Below the pieces are notes generated by a model. The model saw only the letters and a list, made by a program, of their open reading frames with translations. It searched no databases and had not been told where the DNA came from. Shown here piece after piece: positions 25,401-37,929 of a stretch of DNA of 64,000 nt. The first letter of the stretch is position 1; the number at the start of each line of letters is the position of its first letter. This DNA is from Anarhynchus alexandrinus (Eukaryota; Chordata; Aves; Charadriiformes; Charadriidae): the NCBI GenBank assembly GCA_008711295.1, contig VUYV01000016.1:2376162-2440161 (forward strand), written 5' to 3'. The translations under genes were made by a program, and so were the position numbers.

Positions 25401-27415
25401 AGCTCTCTTTGGTACAGAAAGCCTGAACTCTATTTGCTGCTGGGATCTACAATTTCTGTTATAGAACTGGTCAAAAATCAATGCAAGAACATTCTGGCAT
25501 ACTGAATATTGAAACTGTGGGACTAGTAGAAATAAAAATCAATTTGGTTCCAACATAAATGTTGTCAGGTTTAGGATGTTAACATTTGAATTTACCAAGT
25601 TCAATAAAACTTAAATTTCTTAATTTTAATAGGATCATACTGGAGTTGAAAGTATTTTGTCTCAAGGAACCGTCCATTTCAAAGACATTGTGGGCAGAGT
25701 CCATTGTCCTGGCCTGGGAATTTCTGTTTTTTCCTCCTGTGCAATGCAGGCACTCTGTGTGACATGTATGTTGCATTTGCCTTTACTTGAGGCAGGTTTT
25801 ACAATTCTCCATTCTGTTCCAGGCATTATATGCTCCCTGACATCATCCTCCCTGCACATCTCCTTGGGATCCACCTGAATAGTAGACAGGTCTGTTTACG
25901 CTCACCCCTGCATGACAGTCTCTTGATTTCTCTTCTAACCCTCCTTTTTGTTCTGTGCTGATTTTTCCAGGATCTGTTCCATTACATTTCATGACAAGCC
26001 CCCTAATTTATTTGGTTCTAAAGCCTGAATTCACCATTGTCTTTATCTGTTCACATGCATTACATCACCTTGTCAGTGCCTTAATGGATGTTATCACCAC
26101 TCTTACTATGAATATAATTTCACTAGTTTGAATGCACGTGTCCCAGCGCATCCTGGACAGCTTGTTCCCTTTCCTGATACAAGACATCTTCACGTTGGCA
26201 TGTCTCTGGTAGCGTGTATCTACACTGTTGTATTAGCAGAAGCATTATTTTTAAAATCCCAAATTTGAAGGTATTTCAATAGTAAAAACTAAAAGGAGCT
26301 TTGTAAAGGTTAGGTGAGAGCATCAGTGCAAGTCAGTGCTATTTCAGATCCTAAGGCACTTTTGTCTGTTTCTAATGCAAAACTGAATAATGTCCAGCCC
26401 TAGATCAGTTAATTTCTTCTACACCAACTGCAAAATACTTGGGATATGTTGTGGTCGTTTCTTCCTCTCCCTAGATATACTAGTTTATTTCTGCTGCTTG
26501 AACATTAGCCAGTTTTATGTCTTTCTTAAACACCACTGTTTACTACATTGTATTTCAGATTCTTGCTTAGTTATCTATTTGATGTAATTAATGCCATACA
26601 TACATTGATGCTGTATTACTGTTACTGACATCAGTGTGTCTGTATGAAGGATGAAAGAGGCCAGCCATGTGTGCATGGACTGCATTTTGTTATGGAATTA
26701 ATTTACAAGTAATAAAGAAATAGGCTTCTTAGACTTGCCAAAACATGCTGCTATCCTCTTGAGCTGGATGGGAAAGACAGAAATGGCAGTAGGGCAGTCA
26801 CCTGTGTTCTTTAAAACTATTCCTCAGAAAAGGACTTTGTTCTACATCTTCAAGTACTATTTGCTTGTGCATACTTTAAAAAGCTTTGCGAGAATTGGAA
26901 TGTGAATCTGTATGCATTTTCTTAGTCAACAAGAGGTAGACGTAATATGAGAAGATTTCACTGAAGCATAGCTGTGAAAAATTGCACTCTCATTATAATG
27001 ATCTAGGAAGTGAAATTCCAGCAACTGACTACAGGCAAGGTAAAATGCACTGTGTGATAGGCTATTTGCTCTTTTAGGGTAGATGGCTACAGAGGGCTTA
27101 TGTATATCAGCCCATGTATTGTCCATCTCATTCTGTCTGAGAGTTGAAGAGACAACATATAAAAACATAAATCTAAAAGTCAGAGGAAGAATTCAGTGTG
27201 GTAAATGGCATTCTTCTAGTTAGTAACATATTAGAGGTGGATTTATTTTAATGGTGATCTGAAATAATTGTTGGGTTTTGTTTGTTGTTGGTGTTTGGTT
27301 TGTTGTTTTTTTTTTTAACTGAGAAAAACCAAGATTTTAAGTTTTGGTATTGTTTCTTTCATCAAAAATAAAGCTTCAAACTTATGGAATCCCTTGGGAT
27401 TATCTCGGGATATGC
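22445..27415. other. Non-coding sequence with ancient repeat scraps
   Basis: No gene is supported. At 23685-23790 the phrases ggcagaatctg and accgaagtcaatggaac, followed by agctgagaatttg, resemble the old amniote repeat seen elsewhere in the window. A minus open frame of 113 codons (24365-24706) lies in a purine-rich stretch and shows no motif. A T/GT-rich tract lies at 27270-27316. Confidence 0.6.
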
Positions 27416-27419
27416 TGAA

Positions 27420-27500
27420 TATGCTTGAACTCCAGCGAGGTCACTGAGAACACCAAACTGAAGTTAATGGGAGCTAAATATTCCAAACACTGATATTTGA
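27420..27500. repeat. Ancient amniote repeat scrap
   Basis: The phrase actgaagttaatgggagct, followed by aaatattccaaacactgata, resembles the 'ctgaagtcaatgggagctgagtgctcaacacttctgaaaatcagg' block common in old amniote repeats. It is short and diverged. Confidence 0.4.
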
Positions 27501-28069
27501 GTCTTATGTGTGCTTTATGTGTAAATGAAGCAATGGTATCTCTGTAACAACCATCGTTGGATCTGCAGTACACTTTGCAGATCACCACCCCTGCTCTGGA
27601 TTTGTCCAGGCCCAAGGCTAACACTGGCATTGTAGCACAGTTGGCCTGTGGTATCTGCAGTGACCACGGTAAGACAAGGTCTTGATCATACTACACAGCT
27701 TATCCAGAGTATGATAGTGATCTCTGTTTTCTAGGCCATTCATTTCCTATTGAGTCATAACACTATTAAATCACTGAAAAGTTTTGCAGTCTGTGAATTT
27801 TATTTTGCTGGTTATGCATTCCTGAGTCTTGTTATCTCTTTTTGGCATAGAAGAAAGGCTGCAGCATGATATCAGGAACATTTTTGGTGTGTGTGCCATC
27901 CATTCATGCCATAAAACAATGATGTCCTATTTCAGGTAGTACTGACATGCTGCTGTGACCAGCTGATGAAGCCATATAACAGAAATGGCCCAAAGGGATT
28001 TTTTTTTTCTCTTCCCGCAGTCTCCCAAAGGCTTGGAATCAGCAGAGTGCATTTGTACTTCCTGGACTT

Positions 28070-28162
28070 TAAGCCAATGAGTGGTCCTATTAACTTTAAT
28101 GGAGCAGTTCTTGGGTTTAGTGTTAAGCAGGTGCTTATGTGTTTTGTTGTGTCAGGCTGAGC
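28070..28162 (+). repeat. Ancient amniote dispersed repeat (family unresolved)
   Basis: In order it reads gagtggtcctattaacttta, atggagca, gtgttaagcaggtgcttatg, tgttttgttgtgtcaggctg. This matches the old amniote pattern 'agtggtcccattgacttcaatgggact ... gttaagcacgtgcttaagtgctttgctggatcgggg' block by block. It lies just downstream of a strong acceptor-like pyrimidine tract ending at 28019. Confidence 0.65.
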
Positions 28163-28164
28163 TT

Positions 28165-31100
28165 AGTAACCCTGTGAGAACTCCTGTTGTAGCATACTGA
28201 TCCTGTTTATTCTTTCTTTGCTGGAGGAGATTTGATGAGATCACAACCAGAGGTGGCATGGCTTCAGAATTTCCTGTAATTATTATTTATAATTTAATGC
28301 AAGCAAACTGCAGCCAATAATTGTAAAGGACAACTCTTGCTGTTCACAGACAGCCCAGACGTCTTGGGGCAAGAACTTGAAGTCTCTACTAATTTCTGAT
28401 GAATCACGATTTTTTACATCAGGCAACGTCATTTGTCAGCAAGTTGTGTCCTTACAGATTGTGCCACTGTAGCTGAGATAATGAAGTGTGATGTTTCCTA
28501 AAGATTTTTCCTAAAAACAGCAAAACCAAAATGCCTTCCTATTGGGTCACTGTTATCAGCTGAAATTTATTGCAGTTGAAAGAAGCTGGGCAGATGTTAA
28601 AACACTTGTGCTACCCACGAGCCAGGGGGTTCCTCTGTTTATTATTTCCCGGCTGCTTGGCACATTCTTGTGACACACAACAAACCCCCATTATGAAGGA
28701 TTATATGATGAGGCAACAAGCATGTGAAAGATAGCAACCAAATGGTGACTCCCAATTACATGAAAAATTACTATAATCACCCCTGCTGTAACACCCGTCT
28801 GTTGGCAAAGTGGTTGATCCCCTTGAAAAGCTTTAGAAGACCCACTGTATTAAATAAAAATCTCAGTTCTGTGTGTAATCATAAAAATTAACACTGTCAC
28901 TTTAAAAAAATCAAATTGGTGTCCTAAAGGGAAACCTACTAAGCTGTGTAAAGTAGCTATTATGAAAATGTTTAGCCTTTTGAATGTATTTCAGACAGCA
29001 TTTGTGTTGCCAGATTTGTCAGCCAAAAACTCACTAAGCAGATTTGTCAGTAGCTGAGGCCATAATCTGTAAAACAGACATTGGCATAGAGATTAAAGAT
29101 CAAGAGAATTATATAGTTTTTGTTACCATATGCCAAGATTCTTCTTCTTTTTTTTTTTTTTTTTTAAAAAAAAAGGTTTATTTTGTGCGGGCTGTATCTT
29201 AAGGGCTGCTGCTCTTTCTGTTTTGTTGTCTTAAACAGTGGAATTTCCTGTCAGAAAAGGGAAACTGTTTTTATTCACATACTTCAGGCTCCGTGTAGCT
29301 GTCACCCTTATGCATTGCTGAGTTTTGTATAGTGTTTCACAAAATCAAAGTTATGTACCACAATTCTCTTGCTTCGTGGATGTAATATTTGCATTTCTCT
29401 AGGACTGCTGCCCTCTCCAGCAGAAGCAACTGCTTCCCGAGCTGACGTTGTGGGTCAAACAGGAGTTTCTCTGCTCTGCAGGCAGGCTGGGAAAGCTGGG
29501 CTTCTTCAAAAATAGGCTATGAAGAATGACTAGCTCATGGTACTGCCATCCACTGATGGGTTACTGCTTTCAGGATGGAAGACTGCATATTGGGGCATTG
29601 TGTCTTTGTGGGCAGGATTGGAATAAATTCATGGCCCACTTGGTACTCGGACCTTCATTGCTTTCTGAGTTCTGTACCTGCATAATAGGGCAGAAATTGG
29701 GTCTTGGGGGTTTTCCTGCTCTAAAATAACAGACCTTGACTGCTGCGGTCATTTGTGCCCTAGCAAGGTAGGTCTCTCTTACTTTACCCACTGGAGAGTG
29801 TTTTATGACAAGCTTCAAGAACATTGAAGTAAGAATGGGGAATAATGTTTCAAAAGCTTAGTAAAGGTAAACTTTATTAGAGATCTTGAAGGCAAACTCC
29901 ATTGTGTATGCAGGTAGGCAGTATTGCTGCTAGGGCAGTTCCAAATTTTTCTTGGAGGAATGACTACATATTTAAGTTAGCATTGGAGAAAGATAAACAT
30001 AGAGCAACACACTGTTAGAAGTACTGTCTATAAGGAAACAATCTGCTGTGTCGTGTTCTGAGGGTGGATTTTGCTGTTGCCTCAAAAAAAGTTTTAGTGC
30101 CACCGCACTTTCCCTGCCTAGCCTAAAAGCGCTTATCTGGAAGGGGAATAACTTGCTCGAATCATAAAATCTATTGTCTGTGTGCAATATGCACCCTTGA
30201 CTGTTTTGATTTTCCCACAGAGCAGAGCAGTTTTGAACCCAGCACCTTTCTATCCCAACAGTTAAAAAAACAGCCACTGGATTCTTACTGGAGCTATGGA
30301 AGGGTTATTAAACATGTTGAGCCCTACCTGATGAAGTTCTTACCTACTTTATATTGCTTCAAAGAAATAGTAAATTAGAACCTATAAAGCATTGGTTCAG
30401 AGTTTCAAAGAAATCTAGGGGCTTTTCTTATACAACTGGAGTTAAATCAGTCAATGTGGAAAAACTAAAGAAAAATGTATCTACAGTCTGCTTTGGTAAG
30501 GCTGATTCTGATTTCTGGTGTTTCCTGATCATGTCATTGAAGTATGTGGGTTGTATGGGGGATGGGAGCAGAGGAATAGTTTGAATACCTGTGTTTTCTC
30601 TTTTTGGGGTGTTACAGGCCTTCCCCCATAACAGAGCTCTGCTCTGTAGGAGGTCTGATATTGGTAGGTCATCGCCAAGTGCAAGCTTTTTAGTGAAAAA
30701 GCACGTATAAAGTACAAACTATTTAAATATGTTTACATATGGCGCAAAATTAATTGTGTAAGATGGGTTATGATTTTCCCTTTGGACAATCCAGAAGCCT
30801 AGCAGTATCTTGAAGAGGTTCTGTGCTTTATTATAATTCTTTGGGTTATCGTCTTTCTGCTGTGTTATGGTGAGGTTGACTGCAGTAAAATGGAGCGAAG
30901 TTGTTCGCCATTGCTTTATGTGTTGCTGACCTTGTTGGTACCATAGGTTTCCTCTCACTGCTACAGGGTTCTTATTACGGATGTGGCTGTAAAAAAGCGT
31001 GCATGTTTTTCCATAGCAGGTTGTCTCAGCCTTCACCAGATGGCACAAAGTAGCAACCTGTGAGAGGGTTTCTGTGTAGCGCCACTGTGGTTGCTTGCTG

Positions 31101-32980
31101 AGTTCTTTCCTCCACTGTGAAAGGAGTACCGAGTACCGCTATTTGTGATTACGCACTTGCAACATTCAGGAATACTTCTGCTTGCATTAGTCTTGAACAT
31201 ACTTACATGCTCCATGTGTGCTATTATTTGTGTGATTTATGATATTACATGCTGCAATGCTGTAGGCCAACAGAAAAAATCACTGGTTTGTGTAAAAAAA
31301 CTGCCTTTATGTAGAGCCATTGCATGGTTGTGAGTGTAAAACTGGGGTGAACTCCACTAGAGGGCTCACAGACTGCTCCAGCAGGTACGGCTCAGGCTCA
31401 GGCACTGTACCTGGGGCACACACTGAAGAATCCCACTGCAGAACTGGGATCTGTGCAGCTGTGCGTAGGACTGGGACAGGCCTTGTATTTCTGCTGCTGT
31501 AAGATCTCTGCATCCTTCTGATGCTTATGGCATTTTTGGAGGTGGCGGCAAGGCAGAGTTTGTGCATGGTGCTTTTCTTCTACTGCTGTAGAATGGCTTT
31601 CTGTTGTGTGTATTCCACCTGCAAAAAAGGTATTTCTAATGTAAGGACGCCCCTGTAGGCCTTTCAAAGGGCAGACACCACACTGAGCTTGGATCCTTTG
31701 AATCCCCACAGAAAAGACTAGGCAGAGTGCATCACAAGTATTAAAATAGTAAGATAGAAGACTTCAAAGTTAGTGTAGTGACTTGTTCTGGAGTGTGAAG
31801 TGCTGAGTTCTCTTTTAAAAATCTTTAATCAGTACGGTGTTCATCACACAGATGTTAGCAGCCATGCTAGAGCTCTCTAATTGTAATTTAAGTTATCCCT
31901 GCCTAAGGGCTTGCAATTAAATTATTAGACTGTTGCAGTGAGTCTGTGGATCCTGGTTGCACCTTGCAAGGGGGTATTTTCTGGTATGATGAGAAACAGT
32001 GGTTTCTCCTGGGAAGCAAATGTACCATTATGCACTTATTAGGTCCTTGATTAGATCCACTACTGATTAGCAAACAGACTTCGCAAGAGAAAATATTACA
32101 GTAGTTTGTTAGCTTCACAAAACCATTGTGCGATGAAGATGAAAACAAACCAAGTCTAATAGTAGCCACTAACTTCTGTGTTCAATTTAAAACTTGCTCT
32201 TTTCAGTTGGATCACATTGTTAACTCTTAACTTACAATGGCAAAAAATGTTGGGAATTCATACAGCTGTGTAGAAATTAATAAATGTGCGTGTATTAAAT
32301 ACACACGGCATGCAAACATGCGTTAAACATTTATGGAAACAATCTATATGTATATACACACACACAAACCCCCACATATTTATATGTATATTGATTCTAA
32401 AAACAGACATAGATATTTGTTCTGAAAGACCTATATTTTCATTTCACTAAACATTTTATTGTATTTGTTTTCTTGAGAATTTCATTTCTAGTTATGGTTG
32501 TGGAGACTCTTGAGGCTTTTTATCTCTCTCTTGTCACTAGGCTCCAAAATATCTAATGATGAAATACAGAACCACATTTTATCTAAATGCAGACAATTAT
32601 TGAATCAGGTGTTACATTATTACATTGCATTGGTGTGCCACCTTTTAAAGTAAGCACCTGCCTGTGTAATTATTTCAAATTCACCTTTGGTTTTTTAAAA
32701 CTTTTGAAAACAAAGACAGCCATAGATTGTTTTACTGGCATGTAAAATGAGGGTGATTATTTAGTTTTGCAATAAAACTTCTGATAGGTAAAGTCTTTTT
32801 GGCTTTTTATTTGAATATCATTATTTGAATCAAGTTCATTTCCTGTTCATCTTGATTTCACTAATAAGTCCAAGAATTCTCAGTACTTAGCCTTTGCTCA
32901 TTGTGGAAGGTACCAAGAATGTAAAGAGAGACGGTTCATTATAAATTGCCCTGTGATACGATGGCACTCAGCTTTGACTT
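28165..32980. other. Non-coding sequence
   Basis: No gene is supported. The open frames are short and overlap on opposite strands (for example 29526-29824 and 31307-31709). The stretch holds the T18A9 tract (listed separately) and a CA/TA-rich stretch near 32345-32390. 31320-31500 is G/C-richer with a short ggctca duplication. Confidence 0.6.
29148..29174. repeat. T18A9 tract
   Basis: Eighteen T are followed directly by nine A. This gives a self-complementary A/T run at the junction that can fold back and that stiffens the DNA and disfavours nucleosomes. Confidence 0.85.
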
Positions 32981-32984
32981 TGCT

Positions 32985-33045
32985 CCAAATTCATCCCTTC
33001 AGTTCAATTTCCTTGAAATCAGTGGAGTTAAGCCAAGGTTAGCTG
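32985..33045. repeat. Ancient amniote repeat scrap
   Basis: It reads ctccaaattcatcccttcag, then caatttccttgaaatcagtg, then gagttaagccaagg. This parallels 'ccaaattcatccct ... caattccattgaaatcaatggagttacaccagg' of the old amniote repeat group. Confidence 0.5.
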
Positions 33046-35482
33046 TTGCTCTCAGACATTTGAGAGAAGAGGAACTTCATCAGGAAATGCATCCTTACAA
33101 GCTGTGTGTTATGTGTAACACTTAGACCCAATGCTTTGCCAAAATCAGGGTCCAGTTGGTAGCCTGCCAGGAGCACAAGAACTATTCTTTAAGGAATTTA
33201 AAATGGAGCAGATTGCAGTAACTCTCTTCTATGGCACAGGAAAAAGTCCTGCAAAGATTTCAACAATTATTACTAATTTTTGAAGCATTGACAGTGTGCT
33301 CAGTATGTTCAGAACATGTGTTGCTCCAGACCGAGCCAAGGACAAGGCCTCTAAGATCAGAAAGTAATGTTATTTCTGATCCTAAATAGCACTCTGTCCA
33401 CAATTTAGTGTAGAGTCTTCTGGCCCTTGAGAGCAATATGTGAAGAATAATGTAAGCTGGGTTTGCTGAAATTCAGACCCTCTCTTCTATCATTGAAAGG
33501 ATGCTTCTTAACTAACATTGGGCTCATTAATATCTGTAACTGTTTGTTCAAACTTTTTAAAAGGGGGTTATCCAACTAACCAACCATACGGTGGTATCCA
33601 ACTGCTTGTTATCTTTAATTACCTGGATACCACTTTTCAGATGTAAATGGATATATAGACACTAATTACTGTTGTTGTCTAAGACATAATTGTTGTTCTT
33701 TATTTTCAAGGGAGGTGGAGAAAGTTGGGCTGCCTTTGTTCTTATTGAGTCACCAAAGATAGAGGGGAGCTGGATAGTGCCTTTGGTTTGTTCCCACAAT
33801 TTAAAGACATGTTGAGATATCTAAATTTGCTCTGGCTTAGACATTTCTCCTTTAAAGATCTCCAGTATGCTCCCAGGAAAAGTAAATATATCATCTGTCA
33901 ATGTCCTTTACAAGCACATAATTTAAGTCCATTAGAAAATTGTTCACAATTGTTATGTGAGCGTTTTTCACATTGTTATCCTAATTAAATCGGATTATTC
34001 CAATATTCAAACCATAGACCTTTTAGCTTGTAAACTGAATGAATTTTATTAAGGTAATAACAGTCTTGTAATCATGGCACTAAAATTAATACTTTAAGGA
34101 CAGTTGAATAGATTTTTAGTACTTAGTACAGTAAAGGATTTATTATAGCAGACACAACTACCTCCTGTGATAGTTAGAAGTAGGGATATTTTTTGTCCTA
34201 ACTCCTGTTTGCTGTTACACTCATAACTTCACCTCTTGAGTTGAAATTTTCTAAGCTCTTAAAAAAACCAAACCCCACAAAACCAATATGCCTTGAACTC
34301 AATGCTGCCTGCCAATTCTAACTAGAAGGAATAGTTATTCAGTTTAAAGAAGCTTATGATGCAGTTTTACTGTTTACTGTTGGGAACTTAGTATGATGAA
34401 ATTGAGTAACGGTTCCCTTAATGTTCATACTGGACAAAATTTTCAAATATTCTGTATTCTGAATTTGTCAGTATGAGCACTCCCTCTGAGAAGTCAACGG
34501 TTTCTGTTTGCACAGAAATGCATGCATGCCAGCAGGTGTAGGCATAAATGCAAAACCTGAATCACTGCATATGTCCTTTTGCTTGCTATATGCCATTAGC
34601 TTCAGTATCTCACTGTGTCATCTCTTGTAGCAGTCAAGTGGTATAACTTTTGGGAAGGAAAGTAGAAAAGAACTTTAGGTTTTTCCATTTTCTCATTGTT
34701 CTGAGTTTGGAGTAAACTGAGGCGAGTCCATTAGCAGCACAGACTTGCTGGCACACAAGCGCAATTTTGCCATCCTGGGGACTGCAGAACAGAAAGGCAG
34801 TGTCTGGTTTAGGGTTTTACTCTAAGGTAAACACACTTAGGTATTGTTTTGGTTGGTTTTTTTTTTCCTCTTTCTGCTGATGTGAATGCGTTGTATACTT
34901 GCTGCATGTTTGCAAATATCACTGGTGCCATGCAGTGAAACACAGGGTTCAGATATGTGTGTGAGACGGAGACTGTGACTCCTCCTGAGAGCTTAGGTTG
35001 GTGCAAAAGACAGGATGCTGTTTGGTCTTGTGATGTATTGCCTTAACAGAGGTTCGCTACAAAAAACCCCTCTGAAATACTTAGGGGAATTAATGTTTAT
35101 AGGTTATACTAGTAAGGCTGCTAGGACCTTGTGAAAACAGTGCCCTGAGTTTCTTAAAATGAAAATGCTTTTAGAAGTAGACAAGTTTCCGATCATAGGA
35201 AACGAACGTGAATGTTGTATCATGATTTCAAAGGATCTGTCTGTAGCATCACAGTCTTTTTTGGATGAAAAATATATTTCATGTTAGAAAAGATGCAGAA
35301 TTTGGAATAATGTTCATTTTGGGTGTCTCTTTCCATATTTTTCCATGATACAATTTTTCAGGAAATAGTTCATGAATTTAAATTGTACTTTGGGAAATAA
35401 AACCACTTTCTGACTTTGGCCATAGACTTTGAAGAAAATAATTATGTATTTTTTTCCATACATAGTGCTAGAAAATTGAGCT
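33046..35482. other. Non-coding sequence
   Basis: Nothing gene-like. It contains a 10-bp inverted repeat (gtggtatcca 33591-33600 / tggataccac 33624-33633), a 17-nt match to a mariner terminal repeat at 34993-35009 (see findings), and A-rich and T-rich runs near 34260 and 34860. Confidence 0.6.
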
Positions 35483-35691
35483 GTTCTTTGTCTTTATAGA
35501 ATCCTTAGGTAAGGATAGTCTGAAGTAGCCTATTTAAATAGTTGTATCCTGGCTAAAGTAGAGGAAGGTAATTAGGAGTTCTTTGTCTTTTGTTTTTAAT
35601 TAGGAGTTCTTTGTCTTGATAGAATCCTTAGGTAAGGATAGTCTGAAGTAGCCTATTTAAATAGTTGTATCCTGGCTAAAGTAGAGGAAGG
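35483..35691. repeat. Recent partial tandem duplication, two 86-bp copies
   Basis: The segment 35483-35568 recurs at 35606-35691 with a single mismatch (T to G at the 13th base), a period of 123. The 37-bp spacer holds a nested repeat: taattaggagttctttgtct at 35569 and again at 35597, offset 28. The 12-mer gttctttgtctt occurs three times (35483, 35578, 35606) and looks like the microhomology that seeded the duplication. The near-identity means the event is young compared with the surrounding repeats. No coding content. Confidence 0.95.
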
Positions 35692-37815
35692 AGCAAATAT
35701 CTTTGGGTTTTTTCCTCTCTTATTTTAATACTTTAAAACATTTCACTGGTTTTGTACAATCATTTTTAGGGAAAAGTCTCAATTTTGGGCCATTCTATAT
35801 TTGTATACTGTTTTAACTATGCAAATAATATCTTTTCCAGATTTATCCTCCCTGCTCCATCATCTTCAGGATAATTAATGAGTAGATTTTTTTACGTGAA
35901 GCATGTTTTTCCTGACTGAAATAGAGTAATTTTATCAATGCTTATCTATCTTTTGTCTTTTAATCCTGACATGGCTTAAGGTATTAATAAGCTCTTGTCT
36001 AATGTCTAGAGGAATCATATTTTAAAATTAATTTTATAAAGTATGATGGATCAGGAGAAGGAGGAAGAAAGCAGGCCAATGAATTGAACTGGCTTGTTTA
36101 GGGGAAATATGTATCTGATAAAAAATTTGGCCTTGAGAATGCTGTTATAATTTTGTGAGACAAGGCCAAATGCTCTCAGTGGTAGGAAAATAAAATCCCT
36201 TGTTGAATGTCTTTGCAAAAGTTAGAGTTAAATTGCAGTGTCAAGCTTGCATTGGGCACTAGCACCTGCCTGTTGCTTGCAAAAGGCCTGCTAGTGTTCT
36301 GTCCGTTCTAAGTTCATGTTATCTGGGTTATTGGGAAATTCCTGGAAATGTTAGTCAAATCCCCAAATTCTTAGCTATGTTACGGTGGTTTTTGGCTTTA
36401 ATTCTATGCCTGGGACTTTTGTTCCTTTTTCAAACCACTGCTGCGTAGTACTGTATATCATACTATAGTTTTGCATATGGTTATGATGAAATGCTAATAA
36501 AAGTATTATTTAAATGTGCATTGGTCTGTTTGGCTAAATTTGAGAGGAATGTCCGTATGTCTTTGGGTTGTTCGGTAGGTTATTGCTGAAGAGAAATGGG
36601 TCTTTTAACTTAGAGCCCAAATGAAGTGGGTCATACTGATTTCCATTACTTTCCTCAGACCATGTGACCTCTATGTCAAATTCTGACGTCTCTATGGTTT
36701 TTGTTCAGGTTTTCAGTTAAAAGGACAGCTTTTCCAAAATACTGCACCAGTTGCCTGGTCTTTAAGGATATTGTCTTTAAGATATGTTTCCCCCATCTCT
36801 TTTTCCCCATCAAATAAAAACAAAACAAAACACAAAACCCCAACCAATCCAAAACAAATAAACATTTTAATCAACCTATGAAGTTTGTGAGCAACTTTCA
36901 GCGAGTGTTTGAAGTACCCTGCATTTTTGCTTAGACTTGCTGTTGAACTCTGAATTCTCAGTAATACTGAGAATAGGTGATAAATTCATTTATTCTGATA
37001 ACTCCAAACCCTTGGATTCAGCACTGTCTTAATCCATTGAGACTGGTATATAATGAAGCCTCTTGGGCAAAAGGGCAGGTGAGATGTCCCTTCTGCCCTT
37101 CACATTTAGAAGTGGAAGATTTCATCTATTGTTCCTCAGTATTTGTCTACCTGAGTTAACATTTTTTCAAAGCACGGTAGAAAAGCCTGTGCCCAGCCCC
37201 ACGCTGCTCTGATTAGATAGTTCTTATTCATTTGTTAGAGCTCTTCACTGCAGTCCAGCCACAGAAGTAGATGTACAGTAAATTTTACACTTCTGCTACA
37301 GTGACCCAAGACAGGTTCTTGAATATCTCTTTTTTTCTTTTTTTTTTTTCCTCAGACTTGTGGGCGTATAAAAAATTCTTTACTAGCCATCTGTGACAGG
37401 CTATAGGACCCCACATGGGGAAGAAAGGCGAGCGGGGACAGACATGGTGACAAGTCAATGCCATGAGTGGAAGGGAGCAGGACCCTCAGCCAGCAGCCCA
37501 CTAGTTTGGCTCTTTTCTCCCTGTGTCCTCTGGGACTATTGATAGACTATAAATCGTAAGGACATGGTGGAAGGGCTGAGGTTTTGGAACTAATGCACCA
37601 GCTGATCAGCCAAGTCCTGGTGCTGTCCAAGGATATCTTGTGGAAGTCCAAATCCATGACAATATCCTTTGCACAAATAATGCTGCCAGACCCCTCAAAC
37701 AGGAATTAATTTCCCAACCTAGTTTGAGTTTTCCAAGAATCTCAGCATGCTTCTTGTCTGTGGGGAATGGTGATATGACCACAGCCTCACTACAGGCAAC
37801 TTCTGTGTGTTGTCT
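35692..37815. other. Non-coding sequence with one weak exon-like segment
   Basis: No protein gene is supported. A strong polypyrimidine tract and cag end at 37355, and a donor-like atc|gtaag starts at 37556, bounding a 200-nt segment that has stops in all three plus frames. An A-rich CAAAA tract lies at about 36815-36865. Confidence 0.55.
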
Positions 37816-37929
37816 GTTTTTTGGTTTGGTTTTTTTTTTTTGTTTGGTTGGTTGGTTTTTGTTTGGTTGGTTGTTTTGGGGGTTTGGGGGAGGTTGGGGG
37901 GTGGGGTTGTTTTGAGGGTTTTTTTTGGT
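37816..37929 (+). repeat. G/T-rich low-complexity tract with G4 motif
   Basis: The tract starts with TTTGG/TTGG units and T runs and passes into G-rich sequence. At 37878-37906, runs of G5, G5, G6 and G4 are joined by loops of 1-5 bases, a canonical strong G-quadruplex pattern on the plus strand. The strand asymmetry (almost no C across the tract) could also favour R-loops if transcribed. Confidence 0.9.

Noticed and set aside
29148..29174. T18A9 considered as a poly(A) tail or transcription terminator.
   Set aside because: No retroposed sequence or RNA polymerase III gene is recognisable on either side.
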